Assembly: GCA_035650215.1 (NCBI GenBank)
Contig: DASRIC010000064.1
Coordinates: 1-64,000 of the forward strand
DNA length: 64,000 bases
Direction: 5' to 3'
Origin: JACVRW01 sp035650215
GTDB lineage: Bacteria > Actinomycetota > Thermoleophilia > Solirubrobacterales > Thermoleophilaceae
Made by a program: the position numbers and the translations under genes
Notes under the pieces: model-generated
What the model saw: only the letters and a program-made list of their open reading frames with translations
Told to the model about the DNA's origin: nothing
The model's database searches: none
Shown here: one piece after another, positions 49,851 through 57,602 of the stretch
Layout of the letters: the number at the start of each line of letters is the position of its first letter
How positions within the stretch are numbered: position 1 is the first letter of the stretch

Positions 49851-50300
49851 GTGGAGTCGGTCTGGGACTACCCCCGCCCGCCGGTCGTAGAGCCCTCGAC
49901 CCGTCGCGCTCGCGTGATGCATGGCGGCGTGGCGGTCGCCGACTCGACCAGTGCCCTGCGGGTGCTCGAGACGAGCCAGCCGCCTGCCATCTACCTCCCG
50001 CCCGAGGACGTGCGCATGGACCTTCTCAGCCCGCACCCGCGCCGGACACTGTGCGAGTGGAAGGGCCAGGCGCGCTACTGGAGCCTCGACGGCGACGAGG
50101 CGGCAGCCTGGTCCTACCCCGATCCGGTCGAGGCCTACGGGGCCCTGCGCGACCATCTGGCCTTTTACCCGCAGCGGGTGGACGCCTGCTACCTCGACGA
50201 CGAGCTCGTGCAGGCGAACGAGGGCGGCTTCTACGGCGGCTGGATCACGGCCGACATCCGCGGGCCGTTCAAGGGCGGTCCGGGCACGGCCGGCTGGTAG
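49851..50300 (+). CDS. DUF427-family protein
   Basis: 149 residues. VWDYPRPPVVEPSTRRARVMHGGVAVADST and YLPPEDVRMDLLSPHPRRTLCEWKGQARYW are the family hallmarks, including the PH-x-T-x-C-x-W-K-G block near residues 62-71. Function is unknown. Starts with GTG, seven bases after the previous stop. The last 32 bases overlap a convergent membrane-protein gene. Confidence 0.9.
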   Translation: MESVWDYPRPPVVEPSTRRARVMHGGVAVADSTSALRVLETSQPPAIYLPPEDVRMDLLSPHPRRTLCEWKGQARYWSLDGDEAAAWSYPDPVEAYGALRDHLAFYPQRVDACYLDDELVQANEGGFYGGWITADIRGPFKGGPGTAGW

Positions 50301-50619
50301 CCACCTGCCGGGCCGGGCGCCGCTTGCGCGGGATGCGCCTGCCCATCCAGGCGTCGAGGTGCTCGAGGTGGCGGCGGCCGGACGTGAGGCTGTAGACGAT
50401 CAGGCCCGCGATGAAGGCCGTGTAGACACTCACGTGGCCGGTCAGGGCGAAGTCCCAGATCCCCAGGCCCACGATTCCGGCGGTGTCGATCACGACGCCG
50501 ACCACGAACAGGCGAGTGATGTTCTCCATCCCGTATCGGTAGCGGAGCACGAGGAAGGCCGCCAGCATCGCCCAGAAGGCCGCCTCGAATCCGATTGCGA
50601 GAATCCACTTCAGTTCCAT
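50269..50619 (-). CDS. Small membrane protein of unknown function (116 residues)
   Basis: Three or so hydrophobic segments (LKWILAIGFEAAFWAMLAAFLVL, LFVVGVVIDTAGIVGLGIW, YTAFIAGLIVYSLT), then a basic cytosolic tail (HLDAWMGRRIPRKRRPARQ). Promoter probably TATAAA near 50630, 6 bases before the ATG. Divergent from a TetR gene and probably controlled by it. Confidence 0.75.
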   Translation of the reverse strand: MELKWILAIGFEAAFWAMLAAFLVLRYRYGMENITRLFVVGVVIDTAGIVGLGIWDFALTGHVSVYTAFIAGLIVYSLTSGRRHLEHLDAWMGRRIPRKRRPARQVATSRPCPDRP

Positions 50620-50634
50620 GGTTTATTTATAGCA

Positions 50635-50654
50635 GACGTTCGATATAGAATGTG
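50635..50654. promoter_or_regulatory. Divergent TetR operator and -10 boxes
   Basis: Imperfect inverted repeat GACGTTC-6-GAATGTG in an A+T-rich 40-base gap. TAGAAT (50646-50651) lies 8 bases before the tetR ATG. On the other strand TATAAA lies close to the membrane-protein ATG. Confidence 0.5.
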
Positions 50655-50659
50655 TCGAG

Positions 50660-51280
50660 ATGCCGAAGATCGTGGATCACGACGCGCGCCGGGCGGAGCT
50701 GGCGGAGGCGGTCTGGCGCCTGGCTTCCACGGAGGGCCTCGAAGCGGTGACGCTGCGCGCCGTGGCCGCCCAGGCGGGCTGGTCGACGGGCGCGCTGGTG
50801 CACTACTTCGCCGACAAGGAGGCGCTGCTGCTGTTCGCCTTCAGGCTCGTGGCGGAGCGCGTCGGGCGCCGGGTGGCCGCCGCGGCGGAGCGGGAGCCCG
50901 ACCCGCTCGAGCTCGTGCGCCGGACACTCACCGAGGGGCTGCCACTCGACGCTGAGCGGCGCACCGAGACCCGGCTCTGGTTCTCCTTCCTGGGCCTGGC
51001 GCTCACGCGCCCGGCGCTGGCCAAGGCCCAGCGCCTGGCCTACCGCGCCTGGCGCGCCCGCGTGGCGCAGCTGCTGCGCGAGGCGCAGCGGGCCGGCCGG
51101 CTTGACCCGGAGCTCGACAGCGAGCGCGAGGCGGCCGCGCTCGTCGCGCTGGTCGACGGCCTGGCCGTGCAGGCGACCTTCGAGCCGCGCACGCTCAGCG
51201 GTCCGCGCCAGCAGGCGCTACTCGACGAGCGGCTGGCGCGACTTCAGGGCAGCGGCGCCGAGCGCGGCAGCCCCGCCTGA
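50660..51280 (+). CDS. TetR-family regulator, BetI-like
   Basis: 206 residues. HTH at about 12-57 (VTLRAVAAQAGWSTGALVHYFADKEALLLFAF). The C-terminal part (TRLWFSFLGLALTRPALAKAQRLAYRAW) matches the BetI-type ligand domain. It controls itself and the divergent small membrane protein, most likely. The 3' end overlaps a convergent gene by 37 bases. Confidence 0.88.
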   Translation: MPKIVDHDARRAELAEAVWRLASTEGLEAVTLRAVAAQAGWSTGALVHYFADKEALLLFAFRLVAERVGRRVAAAAEREPDPLELVRRTLTEGLPLDAERRTETRLWFSFLGLALTRPALAKAQRLAYRAWRARVAQLLREAQRAGRLDPELDSEREAAALVALVDGLAVQATFEPRTLSGPRQQALLDERLARLQGSGAERGSPA

Positions 51281-51912
51281 CTCCAGTAGAGGGTCGAGCC
51301 GGCGAGCGCGAGCGAGCCGGGCGCGATGTCGGCTCCGGCCGCCAGGAGGCTGCTCCCGGCGCCGGGAGCCGCAGTGCGCAGCTCGTAGACCGACGCGCCC
51401 GTTCCCTCGTCCCTGACCTCGACGATCCAGGCGACCCTCCCGTCACCCCGTATCACCAGATCCCTCACCCCGGTCCGGATCGGGGCGCCGCCCGCCCCCA
51501 CCGGCGGCGCGTCCGGCGCGGCGGCGAGCCGGGCGAGCCGGCGGCCGTCTCGCACCCGCCGGATGAAGATCGAGGAGAAGCTCCCGCCGGGATTGGAGTT
51601 CACCGTCGCGATCGCCACGAAGCGGCGCGCGAAGCGCGTGAGCTCGACCTCCTCGGCGTCGAAGAGCACATCCCAGCCGATCTGAGTGCGGCGCCCGCTG
51701 CGGTAGCTGCACAGGTAGACGCGGTCGGCGTCGCTCGTGGGCCGGTAGAAGATCCGGCCGCCGATGCCGGCGTCCACGGTCCGGGTCCCGGAAGGCCAGC
51801 ACGTGCCGGCCTTCGGCACCGCGGCGCCCGAAGCGGCGGGCGCCGCCAGCGCGAGGGCGAGTGCGGCCACCAGCACGACGGGGATCCGACTCACGACCGT
51901 GGATGATCCCAC
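51244..51912 (-). CDS. Secreted protein of unknown function
   Basis: 222 residues with a Sec signal peptide (VLVAALALALAAPAASGA) near 12-30. The mature part is beta-rich with one Cys pair (GTCWPSG and YLCSYRSG), a beta-propeller-like VWxV pattern and conserved RRVRDGRRLARL. Similar to other exported proteins of this clade but not assignable. GTG 51912; GTG 51894 is also possible. Confidence 0.75.
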   Translation of the reverse strand: MGSSTVVSRIPVVLVAALALALAAPAASGAAVPKAGTCWPSGTRTVDAGIGGRIFYRPTSDADRVYLCSYRSGRRTQIGWDVLFDAEEVELTRFARRFVAIATVNSNPGGSFSSIFIRRVRDGRRLARLAAAPDAPPVGAGGAPIRTGVRDLVIRGDGRVAWIVEVRDEGTGASVYELRTAAPGAGSSLLAAGADIAPGSLALAGSTLYWSQAGLPRSAPLP

Positions 51913-51922
51913 GTCGGTCGCG

Positions 51923-51928
51923 TACCGT
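51923..51928 (+). promoter_or_regulatory. -10-like TACCGT at leaderless spacing
   Basis: 8 bases before the mtnA ATG at 51937. Confidence 0.45.
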
Positions 51929-51936
51929 CATGCGCG

Positions 51937-52884
51937 ATGAGCGGCGCCGCCGACATCCAGCCGCTCCGCTTCGAGCACGGCGCGCTGCACGTGCTCGACC
52001 AGCGTGCGCTGCCCGGGGAGGAGCGCTGGATCGCCTGCGATACGCCCGAGCAGGTGGCCGACTGCATCCGCACGCTCGCCGTGCGCGGCGCCCCGGCGAT
52101 CGGCGTGGCCGCGGCCTACGGGCTCGTGCTCGCGGACGACCGCGAGGCGGCGGGGGCGCTGCTGCGCGCCACCCGGCCGACGGCGGTGAACCTCGGCTGG
52201 GCGATCGACCGCTCGCTCGCGGCGGACGACCCGCTCGCGACGGCGCATGAGCTGCATGCGCAGCAGGAGCGGGCCGACCGGCGCCTGGCCGAGCTCGGCG
52301 CCGAGCGCTTCCGCGAGGGCGACCGCGCGCTCACGCACTGCAACACCGGTCCGCTCGCCACGGCCGGCTACGGCACCGGGGTCGGCGTGCTGCGCGCCGC
52401 CTGGGAGCGGGGCTGCCTCGCGAGCGTGTGGGTCGACGAGACGCGGCCGCTGCTCCAGGGCTCGCGCTTAACCGCCTGGGAGCTCGACCGCGCGGGAATT
52501 CCGCACCGCGTGATCGCCGACTCGAGCGCCGGCTCCCTGATGGCCCGCGGACTCGTGGACCGCGTGGTGGTGGGAGCGGACCGCATCGCCGCCAACGGCG
52601 ACGTGGCGAACAAGATCGGAACCTACCCGCTCGCGGTGCTGGCCGACCGTCACGGCGTGCCGTTCTACGTGGCCGCCCCGGTCTCGACGATCGACCCCGC
52701 CACGGCCAAGGGCGCCCATATCCCGATCGAGGAGCGCGACCCCGCCGAGGTGGCGGGCTGGGCCGAGGCCTTCAATCCCGCCTTCGACGTGACCCCCGCC
52801 GAGCTCGTGAGCGCCATCTTCACCGAGGCGGGGGTGCTCGAGCCGCCCTTCGACGAGGCGATCCGCGGTGTCGCTGCGGGCTGA
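51937..52884 (+). CDS. mtnA: S-methyl-5-thioribose-1-phosphate isomerase
   Basis: 315 residues. Converts methylthioribose-1-phosphate to methylthioribulose-1-phosphate. Catalytic C135 (LTHCNTGPLATAGYGT) and D215 (VVGADRIAANGDVANKIGT) are intact. The N-terminal RTLAVRGAPAIGVAAAYG also fits. The next gene, a class II aldolase, overlaps by 17 bases. No mtnC/mtnD-type gene follows. Confidence 0.94.
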   Translation: MSGAADIQPLRFEHGALHVLDQRALPGEERWIACDTPEQVADCIRTLAVRGAPAIGVAAAYGLVLADDREAAGALLRATRPTAVNLGWAIDRSLAADDPLATAHELHAQQERADRRLAELGAERFREGDRALTHCNTGPLATAGYGTGVGVLRAAWERGCLASVWVDETRPLLQGSRLTAWELDRAGIPHRVIADSSAGSLMARGLVDRVVVGADRIAANGDVANKIGTYPLAVLADRHGVPFYVAAPVSTIDPATAKGAHIPIEERDPAEVAGWAEAFNPAFDVTPAELVSAIFTEAGVLEPPFDEAIRGVAAG

Positions 52885-53428
52885 GCTGGTGGCCGCCGCC
52901 CGGACGATGCGCGAGCTCGGCCTCGTGGCCGGCAGCTCGGGCAACCTGAGCGCGCGCGAGGGCGACTCGATCCTCATCACCCCGGCCGGTCTCCCCTACC
53001 CCGAGCTCACCGAGGACGACCTCGTGGCGCTCTCGCCCGCGGGCGAGCTGCTCGCCGGCAGCCGGGAGCCCTCGAGCGAGCGGCGCGTGCACCTGGCCGT
53101 GTACGCGGCCCGCCCCGACGCCCGCGCGCTAGTGCACACGCATTCCGTGCACGCCACGGCGTGGAGCTTCGGCGACGAGCCGCTCGACACCGGCACAGGT
53201 GAGCTCGACGATGCGGCCGGCGGCGCCGTGCGCACGGCCGCCTTCGCCGAGAGCGGAGGCCAGAAGCTGGCGGACGCCTGCGTGGAGGCCCTCGGCGAGC
53301 GCTCGGCGGTGCTGCTCCGCCGTCACGGCGTGCTCGCGCTCGGGAGCTCGCCGGCGCGGGCGCTCGACGTGGCGGCGGTCGTCGAGCGCCAGGCGCAGCT
53401 GGCCTGGCTCCTGCGCCGGGGCGGATGA
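52868..53428 (+). CDS. Class II aldolase (MtnB-like or methylthioribulose-1-phosphate aldolase)
   Basis: 186 residues. Zinc ligands H90-T-H92 (VHTHSVHATAW) and H153 (LRRHGVLALG), and the catalytic Glu (E71, PSSERRVH), are visible. The family includes MtnB dehydratase and the aldolase of the DHAP shunt, which splits methylthioribulose-1-phosphate to DHAP and methylthioacetaldehyde. Without mtnC/mtnD genes here, the aldolase role is at least as likely. GTG start. Confidence 0.85.
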   Translation: MSLRAELVAAARTMRELGLVAGSSGNLSAREGDSILITPAGLPYPELTEDDLVALSPAGELLAGSREPSSERRVHLAVYAARPDARALVHTHSVHATAWSFGDEPLDTGTGELDDAAGGAVRTAAFAESGGQKLADACVEALGERSAVLLRRHGVLALGSSPARALDVAAVVERQAQLAWLLRRGG

Positions 53429-54384
53429 CCGACGCCGACCGCCTGCTCGACGCCGCGCGCCGCCCGCTCGTGATCGGCATCGGCGGGGGCGGCGACGTGG
53501 TCGGCGCGCTGGCCACGGCGGAGGCCTGCCGGCTGCGCGGCGCGGCGCCCGTGGTGGGCGGCGTGAGCTGGGAGCGGCGGCCGATCGACCCCCGCCCCGG
53601 CCCGCGGGCGGCGGCGGAGATCGAGAACGCACGCGAGCTCGCTCCCGGAGTGCTCGCCGCGAGCGGCGCGACCCGCGTGCGCGAGAGCGGCGTGCTGTTC
53701 GCCGAATCGCGGATGGCCGCGCTCCTCGGCGAGGAGTGCGTGCTGGTGGATGCCACGCTCGCCCCGGCCGCGATCGCGGACGGGATCGAGGCCGCGGCCG
53801 CCGGGCTCGGATGCGACCTGCTCGTGTTCCTGGACGTGGGCGGCGACGCGCTCGCCCACGGCGACGAGCCGGGCCTCGCCAGCCCGCTCTGCGACGCCCT
53901 GTTGATGGCGGCCGCGGCGCGGCTGGCCGCCCGGGCGGAGACGCCGGTCCTGGCGGCGATCTTCGGCATCGGCTGCGACGGCGAGCTGACCGCGGCCGAG
54001 GTGCTCGAGCGGATCGCCGAGGTTGCCGCCGCCGGCGGCCTTGCCGGAGCGCGCGGGCTCACCCCCGCGGTCGTGGACCGCCTGGATGAGGCGGTGGCCG
54101 CCGTGCCCACCGAAGCCAGCGCGCAGGCGCTCCGTTGCTTCCGCGGCGAGACGGGCAGCACCACGATCCGGCGCGGCAGGCGCACGGTGGAGCTGTCGCC
54201 GCTCGGAGCGCTCACCTTCTTCATCGAGCCGCGGGCCGCGCTGGGCTCGGCGGCACGGCTCGCGGCGGTCGTCGGCGACGCCCGGGACCTCGATCACGCG
54301 AACGAGCTCCTGCACGAGCGCGCCGTGCGAACGGAGCTCGACTATGAACGTGACGCACTTCACACAAGCCCGGGCCCTGGCTAG
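53425..54384 (+). CDS. DUF1152-family protein
   Basis: 319 residues. A Rossmann-like N-terminus PLVIGIGGGGDVVGALATAEACRLRGA near 14-40 and the conserved GVSWERRPIDPRPGPR, DLLVFLDVGGDALA and GIGCDGELTAAEVLERI blocks. Function not known. ATG overlaps the aldolase stop (ATGA). Its placement in a methylthioribose-phosphate operon hints at a nucleoside or sugar-phosphate substrate (inference). Confidence 0.85.
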   Translation: MTDADRLLDAARRPLVIGIGGGGDVVGALATAEACRLRGAAPVVGGVSWERRPIDPRPGPRAAAEIENARELAPGVLAASGATRVRESGVLFAESRMAALLGEECVLVDATLAPAAIADGIEAAAAGLGCDLLVFLDVGGDALAHGDEPGLASPLCDALLMAAAARLAARAETPVLAAIFGIGCDGELTAAEVLERIAEVAAAGGLAGARGLTPAVVDRLDEAVAAVPTEASAQALRCFRGETGSTTIRRGRRTVELSPLGALTFFIEPRAALGSAARLAAVVGDARDLDHANELLHERAVRTELDYERDALHTSPGPG

Positions 54385-54907
54385 CAACCCTTCAGGAGTG
54401 CTCAAGCGCCTTCCAGACGGAGCCCCGATCCTGATCCGGTCGATCCGCGCCGACGACAAGCGCATGCTGGAGACGGGGCTGCGGCAGCTCTCAGACGAGA
54501 GCGTGCAGCGGCGCTTCCTCACACCCAAGCGCAGCTTCAGCCGGGCGGAGCTGCGATATCTCACTGAGGTGAACGGCCGCGATCATGTGGCACTGGTGGT
54601 CGAAAGTCCGACCGATCCAGCGCGCCGCCTGATCGCGGTCGGACGCTTCGTCCGCCTCCAGGACGATCCCGCCGCCGCCGAAGTGGCGATCGTCGTCGCG
54701 GACGAGTGGCAGCGTCGCGGCATCGGCTCGCAGCTCGCCGAGCTCCTGGCGGCCAAAGCACGCTTCTTCGGCATCCGCCGCTTCACGGCGACCATGGCGT
54801 CGGACAACGTCCCCGCCCACCGGCTGATGGAAAAGCTCACCAGCCACCTCGACGAGCACCACGCGGGCGCAGGCGTGTCCGAACTGGTGCTCGAGCTCGC
54901 GGCCTGA
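54344..54907 (+). CDS. GNAT-family N-acetyltransferase
   Basis: 187 residues. The acetyl-CoA loop is DEWQRRGIGSQLAELL near 128-143, with IVVADEWQ on beta4. The N-terminal part (RLPDGAPILIRSIRADDKRML) and REL-like helices match the Pat/YfiQ-type GNAT fold without its acyl-CoA-synthetase domain. ATG 54344 overlaps the DUF1152 gene by 41 bases. The N-terminal third uses more A/T at third positions than neighbours, possibly a recent acquisition. Confidence 0.85.
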   Translation: MNVTHFTQARALASNPSGVLKRLPDGAPILIRSIRADDKRMLETGLRQLSDESVQRRFLTPKRSFSRAELRYLTEVNGRDHVALVVESPTDPARRLIAVGRFVRLQDDPAAAEVAIVVADEWQRRGIGSQLAELLAAKARFFGIRRFTATMASDNVPAHRLMEKLTSHLDEHHAGAGVSELVLELAA

Positions 54908-54911
54908 GCGG

Positions 54912-55119
54912 CTAGGTGATTGATTCCGAATCCGCGTGCCTCTGGAGGCGCGCTAGACCGAGCTGGGCGCCGACCGCCGACGAAACCGATATTCGAAGCA
55001 ATATCGGCGAGGAGGTGGGTCCGACACCGGCTGGCGACGGCGAAGCCGTATCCAGCCGGTGGCCAGCGAAGGTATGGCGCGTCATCCAGGGGCGCGGGGG
55101 TTTGGAATCAGTCATCTAA
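54912..55119. mobile_element. MITE-like element, copy C (208 bp)
   Basis: Left end CTAGGTGATTGATTCC and right end GGAATCAGTCATCTAA. Same body and same internal CCGATATT/AATATCGG hairpin as copy A, plus an extra insert of about 36 bases (55027-55059) built from nested palindromes: outer CCGGCTGG/CCAGCCGG and inner ACGGC-GAA-GCCGT. The TAG in its right end is the stop codon of the convergent secreted-protein gene. Confidence 0.8.
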
Positions 55120-55667
55120 TCCCCGGCCGCCCCGACGACGATCGTGAACGCGCTCACGCGCCCGTTCGCCATCCGCGCGCCCAGCACCGCGTAGCGCATC
55201 GGGCTCCCGAACGGGAACACGCCCTCCACGAGCCGGAAGCCGCGCGGCGTGCGGCGCGCCGCCGGGTGCAGCTGCCTGAGCCGCGTCGCGCTGTCGCCCA
55301 GCCGGAGACCCCTGAAGGTCCGCCAGGGCCGGTCGCCGCTCACCACGACCTTCTGGGCGAGGCCGATCCGCCCCTGGCACGAGCTGCCGCGACCGCCGAA
55401 GTTCTGGAAGACCCCGAACACGCCGAGGTTCGCCCAGCGCACGCGGCAGATCTCGCCACCGCCGCGCCGGCTGGTGGTGGGCCCGAAAGCCCGCACCGCG
55501 GCGCCGAGCCGCGGGTTCGTCGCCGGCTTGAAGTCGCCGATCGCCTGCACCTCCCCCAGGCCCGTGGTGCTGCCGGTGGCCCTGATCACGAACGAGCGAG
55601 CGTCCGCCGGGGCCGCGAACGCGAGAATGCCTGTGAGCGCCAGTAGGGCGGCGAGCGATCTGGACAT
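55116..55667 (-). CDS. Secreted protein of unknown function
   Basis: 183 residues from ATG 55667. Signal peptide (LAALLALTGILAFAAPADA) near 5-23. Mature part: ATGSTTGLGEVQAIGDFKPATNPRLGAAVRAFGP, two Cys (CRVRW, SSCQGR), GLRLGDSATRLRQLHP. The pattern of the last block is the GLRLGxSxxxLxxxYP seen in other secreted actinobacterial proteins of unknown function. -10-like TACGTT at 55679-55674. The stop codon lies inside MITE-like copy C. Confidence 0.78.
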   Translation of the reverse strand: MSRSLAALLALTGILAFAAPADARSFVIRATGSTTGLGEVQAIGDFKPATNPRLGAAVRAFGPTTSRRGGGEICRVRWANLGVFGVFQNFGGRGSSCQGRIGLAQKVVVSGDRPWRTFRGLRLGDSATRLRQLHPAARRTPRGFRLVEGVFPFGSPMRYAVLGARMANGRVSAFTIVVGAAGD

Positions 55668-55710
55668 GAGCGCAACGTACCCGATCCCGGTGCTGGTAGA
55701 TACTGCAGCC

Positions 55711-56106
55711 GTGACAGCGCGCAACGTGTTGGGTGGAGAGCTCGAAACATGCGGGACGGACCCCGTCACGGGCTTCTTCCGCGACGGCTGCTGCCACACC
55801 AGCGCGGAGGATCTCGGCAGTCACACGATCTGCGCCGTGGTGACCCAGGAGTTCCTCGACCACCAGCGCTCGATCGGGAACGACCTGACCACGCCGCTGC
55901 CGCAGTTCGGCTTCCCGGGGCTCGTGCCCGGCGACCGCTGGTGCGTGACCGCCGCGAACTGGCTGCGCGCCTACGAGGAGGGCGCGGGCGCGTTCGTGGT
56001 GCTGGCGGCGACCAACGAGCGAGCGCTCGAGATCGTTCCGCTCGAGGCGCTGCGGCAGCTCGCCGTGGACGTGCCGACCGACCCCTCGGCGCTCGCGGAG
56101 GACTGA
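55711..56106 (+). CDS. DUF2237-family protein
   Basis: 131 residues. Diagnostic block NVLGGELETCGTDPVTGFFRDGCCHTSAEDLGSHTICAVVT with several cysteines, then FGFPGLVPGDRWCVTAANWLRA. The family's function is unknown. GTG 55711 chosen because the longer ATG 55666 would overlap the start of the divergent gene. Confidence 0.9.
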   Translation: MTARNVLGGELETCGTDPVTGFFRDGCCHTSAEDLGSHTICAVVTQEFLDHQRSIGNDLTTPLPQFGFPGLVPGDRWCVTAANWLRAYEEGAGAFVVLAATNERALEIVPLEALRQLAVDVPTDPSALAED

Positions 56107-56115
56107 CAGCCGCTG

Positions 56116-56121
56116 TAGCCT
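56116..56121 (+). promoter_or_regulatory. -10-like TAGCCT at leaderless spacing
   Basis: 6 bases before the GTG at 56128. Confidence 0.45.
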
Positions 56122-56127
56122 GGGACC

Positions 56128-56559
56128 GTGGCGGACGACCACCTGGAGCTCTGCCAGCTCGCATACGCGCGGTTCAGCGCGGGCGACGTGGTCGGCCTGC
56201 TCGAGCTCTTCCACCCCGACGTCGAGGTGTACGTGGCTCCGCCGAACTTCGAGAGCGGCACGTACCGCGGGCACGATGCCTACCGGCGGCTGCTCGAGCG
56301 CTGGGGCGCCTCGTGGGAGGAGATGCGCATCGGGGTCGGCGCGATCGAGGCCGCCGGCGACTGGGCCCTCGCTTCGGTCGAGTATGCGGGCACGGTCACC
56401 GGATCCGACATCGAGGTGCGCCAGCCGTCATGGGAGCTCTCGCTCTGGCGCGACGGGCAGTGCCACCGCTACGAGGTGTACTGGGACCGCGATCAGGGCC
56501 TCGCCGCCTTCGCGTCGCATCGGGGCGCAGAGGACGCCGAGGGCGCCGCTCAGCGTTAA
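56128..56559 (+). CDS. SnoaL/NTF2-like protein
   Basis: 143 residues. Cone-shaped alpha+beta fold: LAYARFSAGDVVGLLELFHPDVEVYVAP, YRGHDAYRRLLERW, EAAGDWALASVEYAG, SWELSLWRDGQCHRYEVYWDR. Polyketide-cyclase-like or ketosteroid-isomerase-like; active-site identity not clear. Stop overlaps that of korB by four bases. Confidence 0.82.
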   Translation: MADDHLELCQLAYARFSAGDVVGLLELFHPDVEVYVAPPNFESGTYRGHDAYRRLLERWGASWEEMRIGVGAIEAAGDWALASVEYAGTVTGSDIEVRQPSWELSLWRDGQCHRYEVYWDRDQGLAAFASHRGAEDAEGAAQR

Positions 56560-57602
56560 TCGACCGACCAGGTGTCGCCCGAGTGCAGAAGCTCCTCGAG
56601 CTGCTGCTTGCCCACGCCGGCGCGCGACTCCTCGAGCGCCTCCTGGAGCTGCTCGCCGTAGATCGGGCGCTCGACGGAGCGGAAGACGCCGATCGGAGTG
56701 GGACCGGTGGGCTGGGCCGCGAGGTGCGCGAGCTCGAACGCGAGGCTCGGCTCCGAGCGCTTGACGTCGTGCACCAGCAGGGCGTGCTCGCCCACGTCGG
56801 CCACGTCGACCAGCTCGAGCCGGCCGTCCTTGCCGCGCATCACCCCGCGCTCGCCGTCGAGGCCGAAGCGCACGGGCCGGCCGTGCTCGAGCGGGATCTG
56901 GTTCTGCTCGCGCTGGCCCTTAGCGCGCACCGCGTCGAACGCGCCGTCGTTGAAGACGTTGCAGTTCTGGTAGATCTCGACGAACGCCGCCCCGCGGTGG
57001 GCGGCGGCAGCGCGCAGCACCTCGGCCTGATGCTTCTTGTCGGTGTCCACGGTGCGCGCCACGAAGGTCGCCTCGGCCCCGAGCGCCAGCGACACCGGGT
57101 TGAACGGGTGATCCTGGGACCCGAAGGGCGTGGACTTGGTGACCTTGCCCTCCTCGCTCGTGGGCGAGTACTGGCCCTTCGTGAGCCCGTAGATCTGGTT
57201 GTTGAAGAGCAGGATCTTGAGCGGCACGTTGCGGCGCAGCGCGTGGATCAGGTGGTTGCCGCCGATCGACAGGGCGTCGCCGTCGCCGGATACGACCCAC
57301 ACCGACAGGTCTGGTCGCGAGGTGGCAACCCCGGTGGCGAGCGCGGGCGCGCGGCCGTGGATGCCGTGCATCCCGTAGGTGTCCATGTAATAGACGAACC
57401 GCCCGGCGCAGCCGATGCCGGTCACGAACACGATCTTGTCCGGCGGCACGCCGAGCTCCGGCATCAGGCCCTGGACCGACGCGAGGATCGCGTAGTCCCC
57501 GCAGCCCGGGCACCAGCGCGTCTCCTGGTCGGAGGAGAAGTCCGCCTTGGAGAGCACGGGCAGCGGGGTGCCGCCGTTCTCGCTGTGGCCGGCGGCGCTC
57601 AC
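56556..57602 (-). CDS. korB: 2-oxoacid:ferredoxin oxidoreductase beta subunit (KorB)
   Basis: 348 residues. Iron-sulfur/TPP region WCPGCGDYAILASVQ near 31-45, GIGCAGRF, TPP/Mg motif GDGDALSIGGNHLIHALRRN, and NQIYGLTKGQ. With KorA it oxidatively decarboxylates 2-oxoglutarate to succinyl-CoA, reducing ferredoxin. GTG start overlaps korA's stop (GTGA). A C-terminal extension of about 45 residues (EQLQEALEESRAGVGKQQLEELLHSG) resembles mycobacterial KorB. Confidence 0.94.
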   Translation of the reverse strand: MSAAGHSENGGTPLPVLSKADFSSDQETRWCPGCGDYAILASVQGLMPELGVPPDKIVFVTGIGCAGRFVYYMDTYGMHGIHGRAPALATGVATSRPDLSVWVVSGDGDALSIGGNHLIHALRRNVPLKILLFNNQIYGLTKGQYSPTSEEGKVTKSTPFGSQDHPFNPVSLALGAEATFVARTVDTDKKHQAEVLRAAAAHRGAAFVEIYQNCNVFNDGAFDAVRAKGQREQNQIPLEHGRPVRFGLDGERGVMRGKDGRLELVDVADVGEHALLVHDVKRSEPSLAFELAHLAAQPTGPTPIGVFRSVERPIYGEQLQEALEESRAGVGKQQLEELLHSGDTWSVD

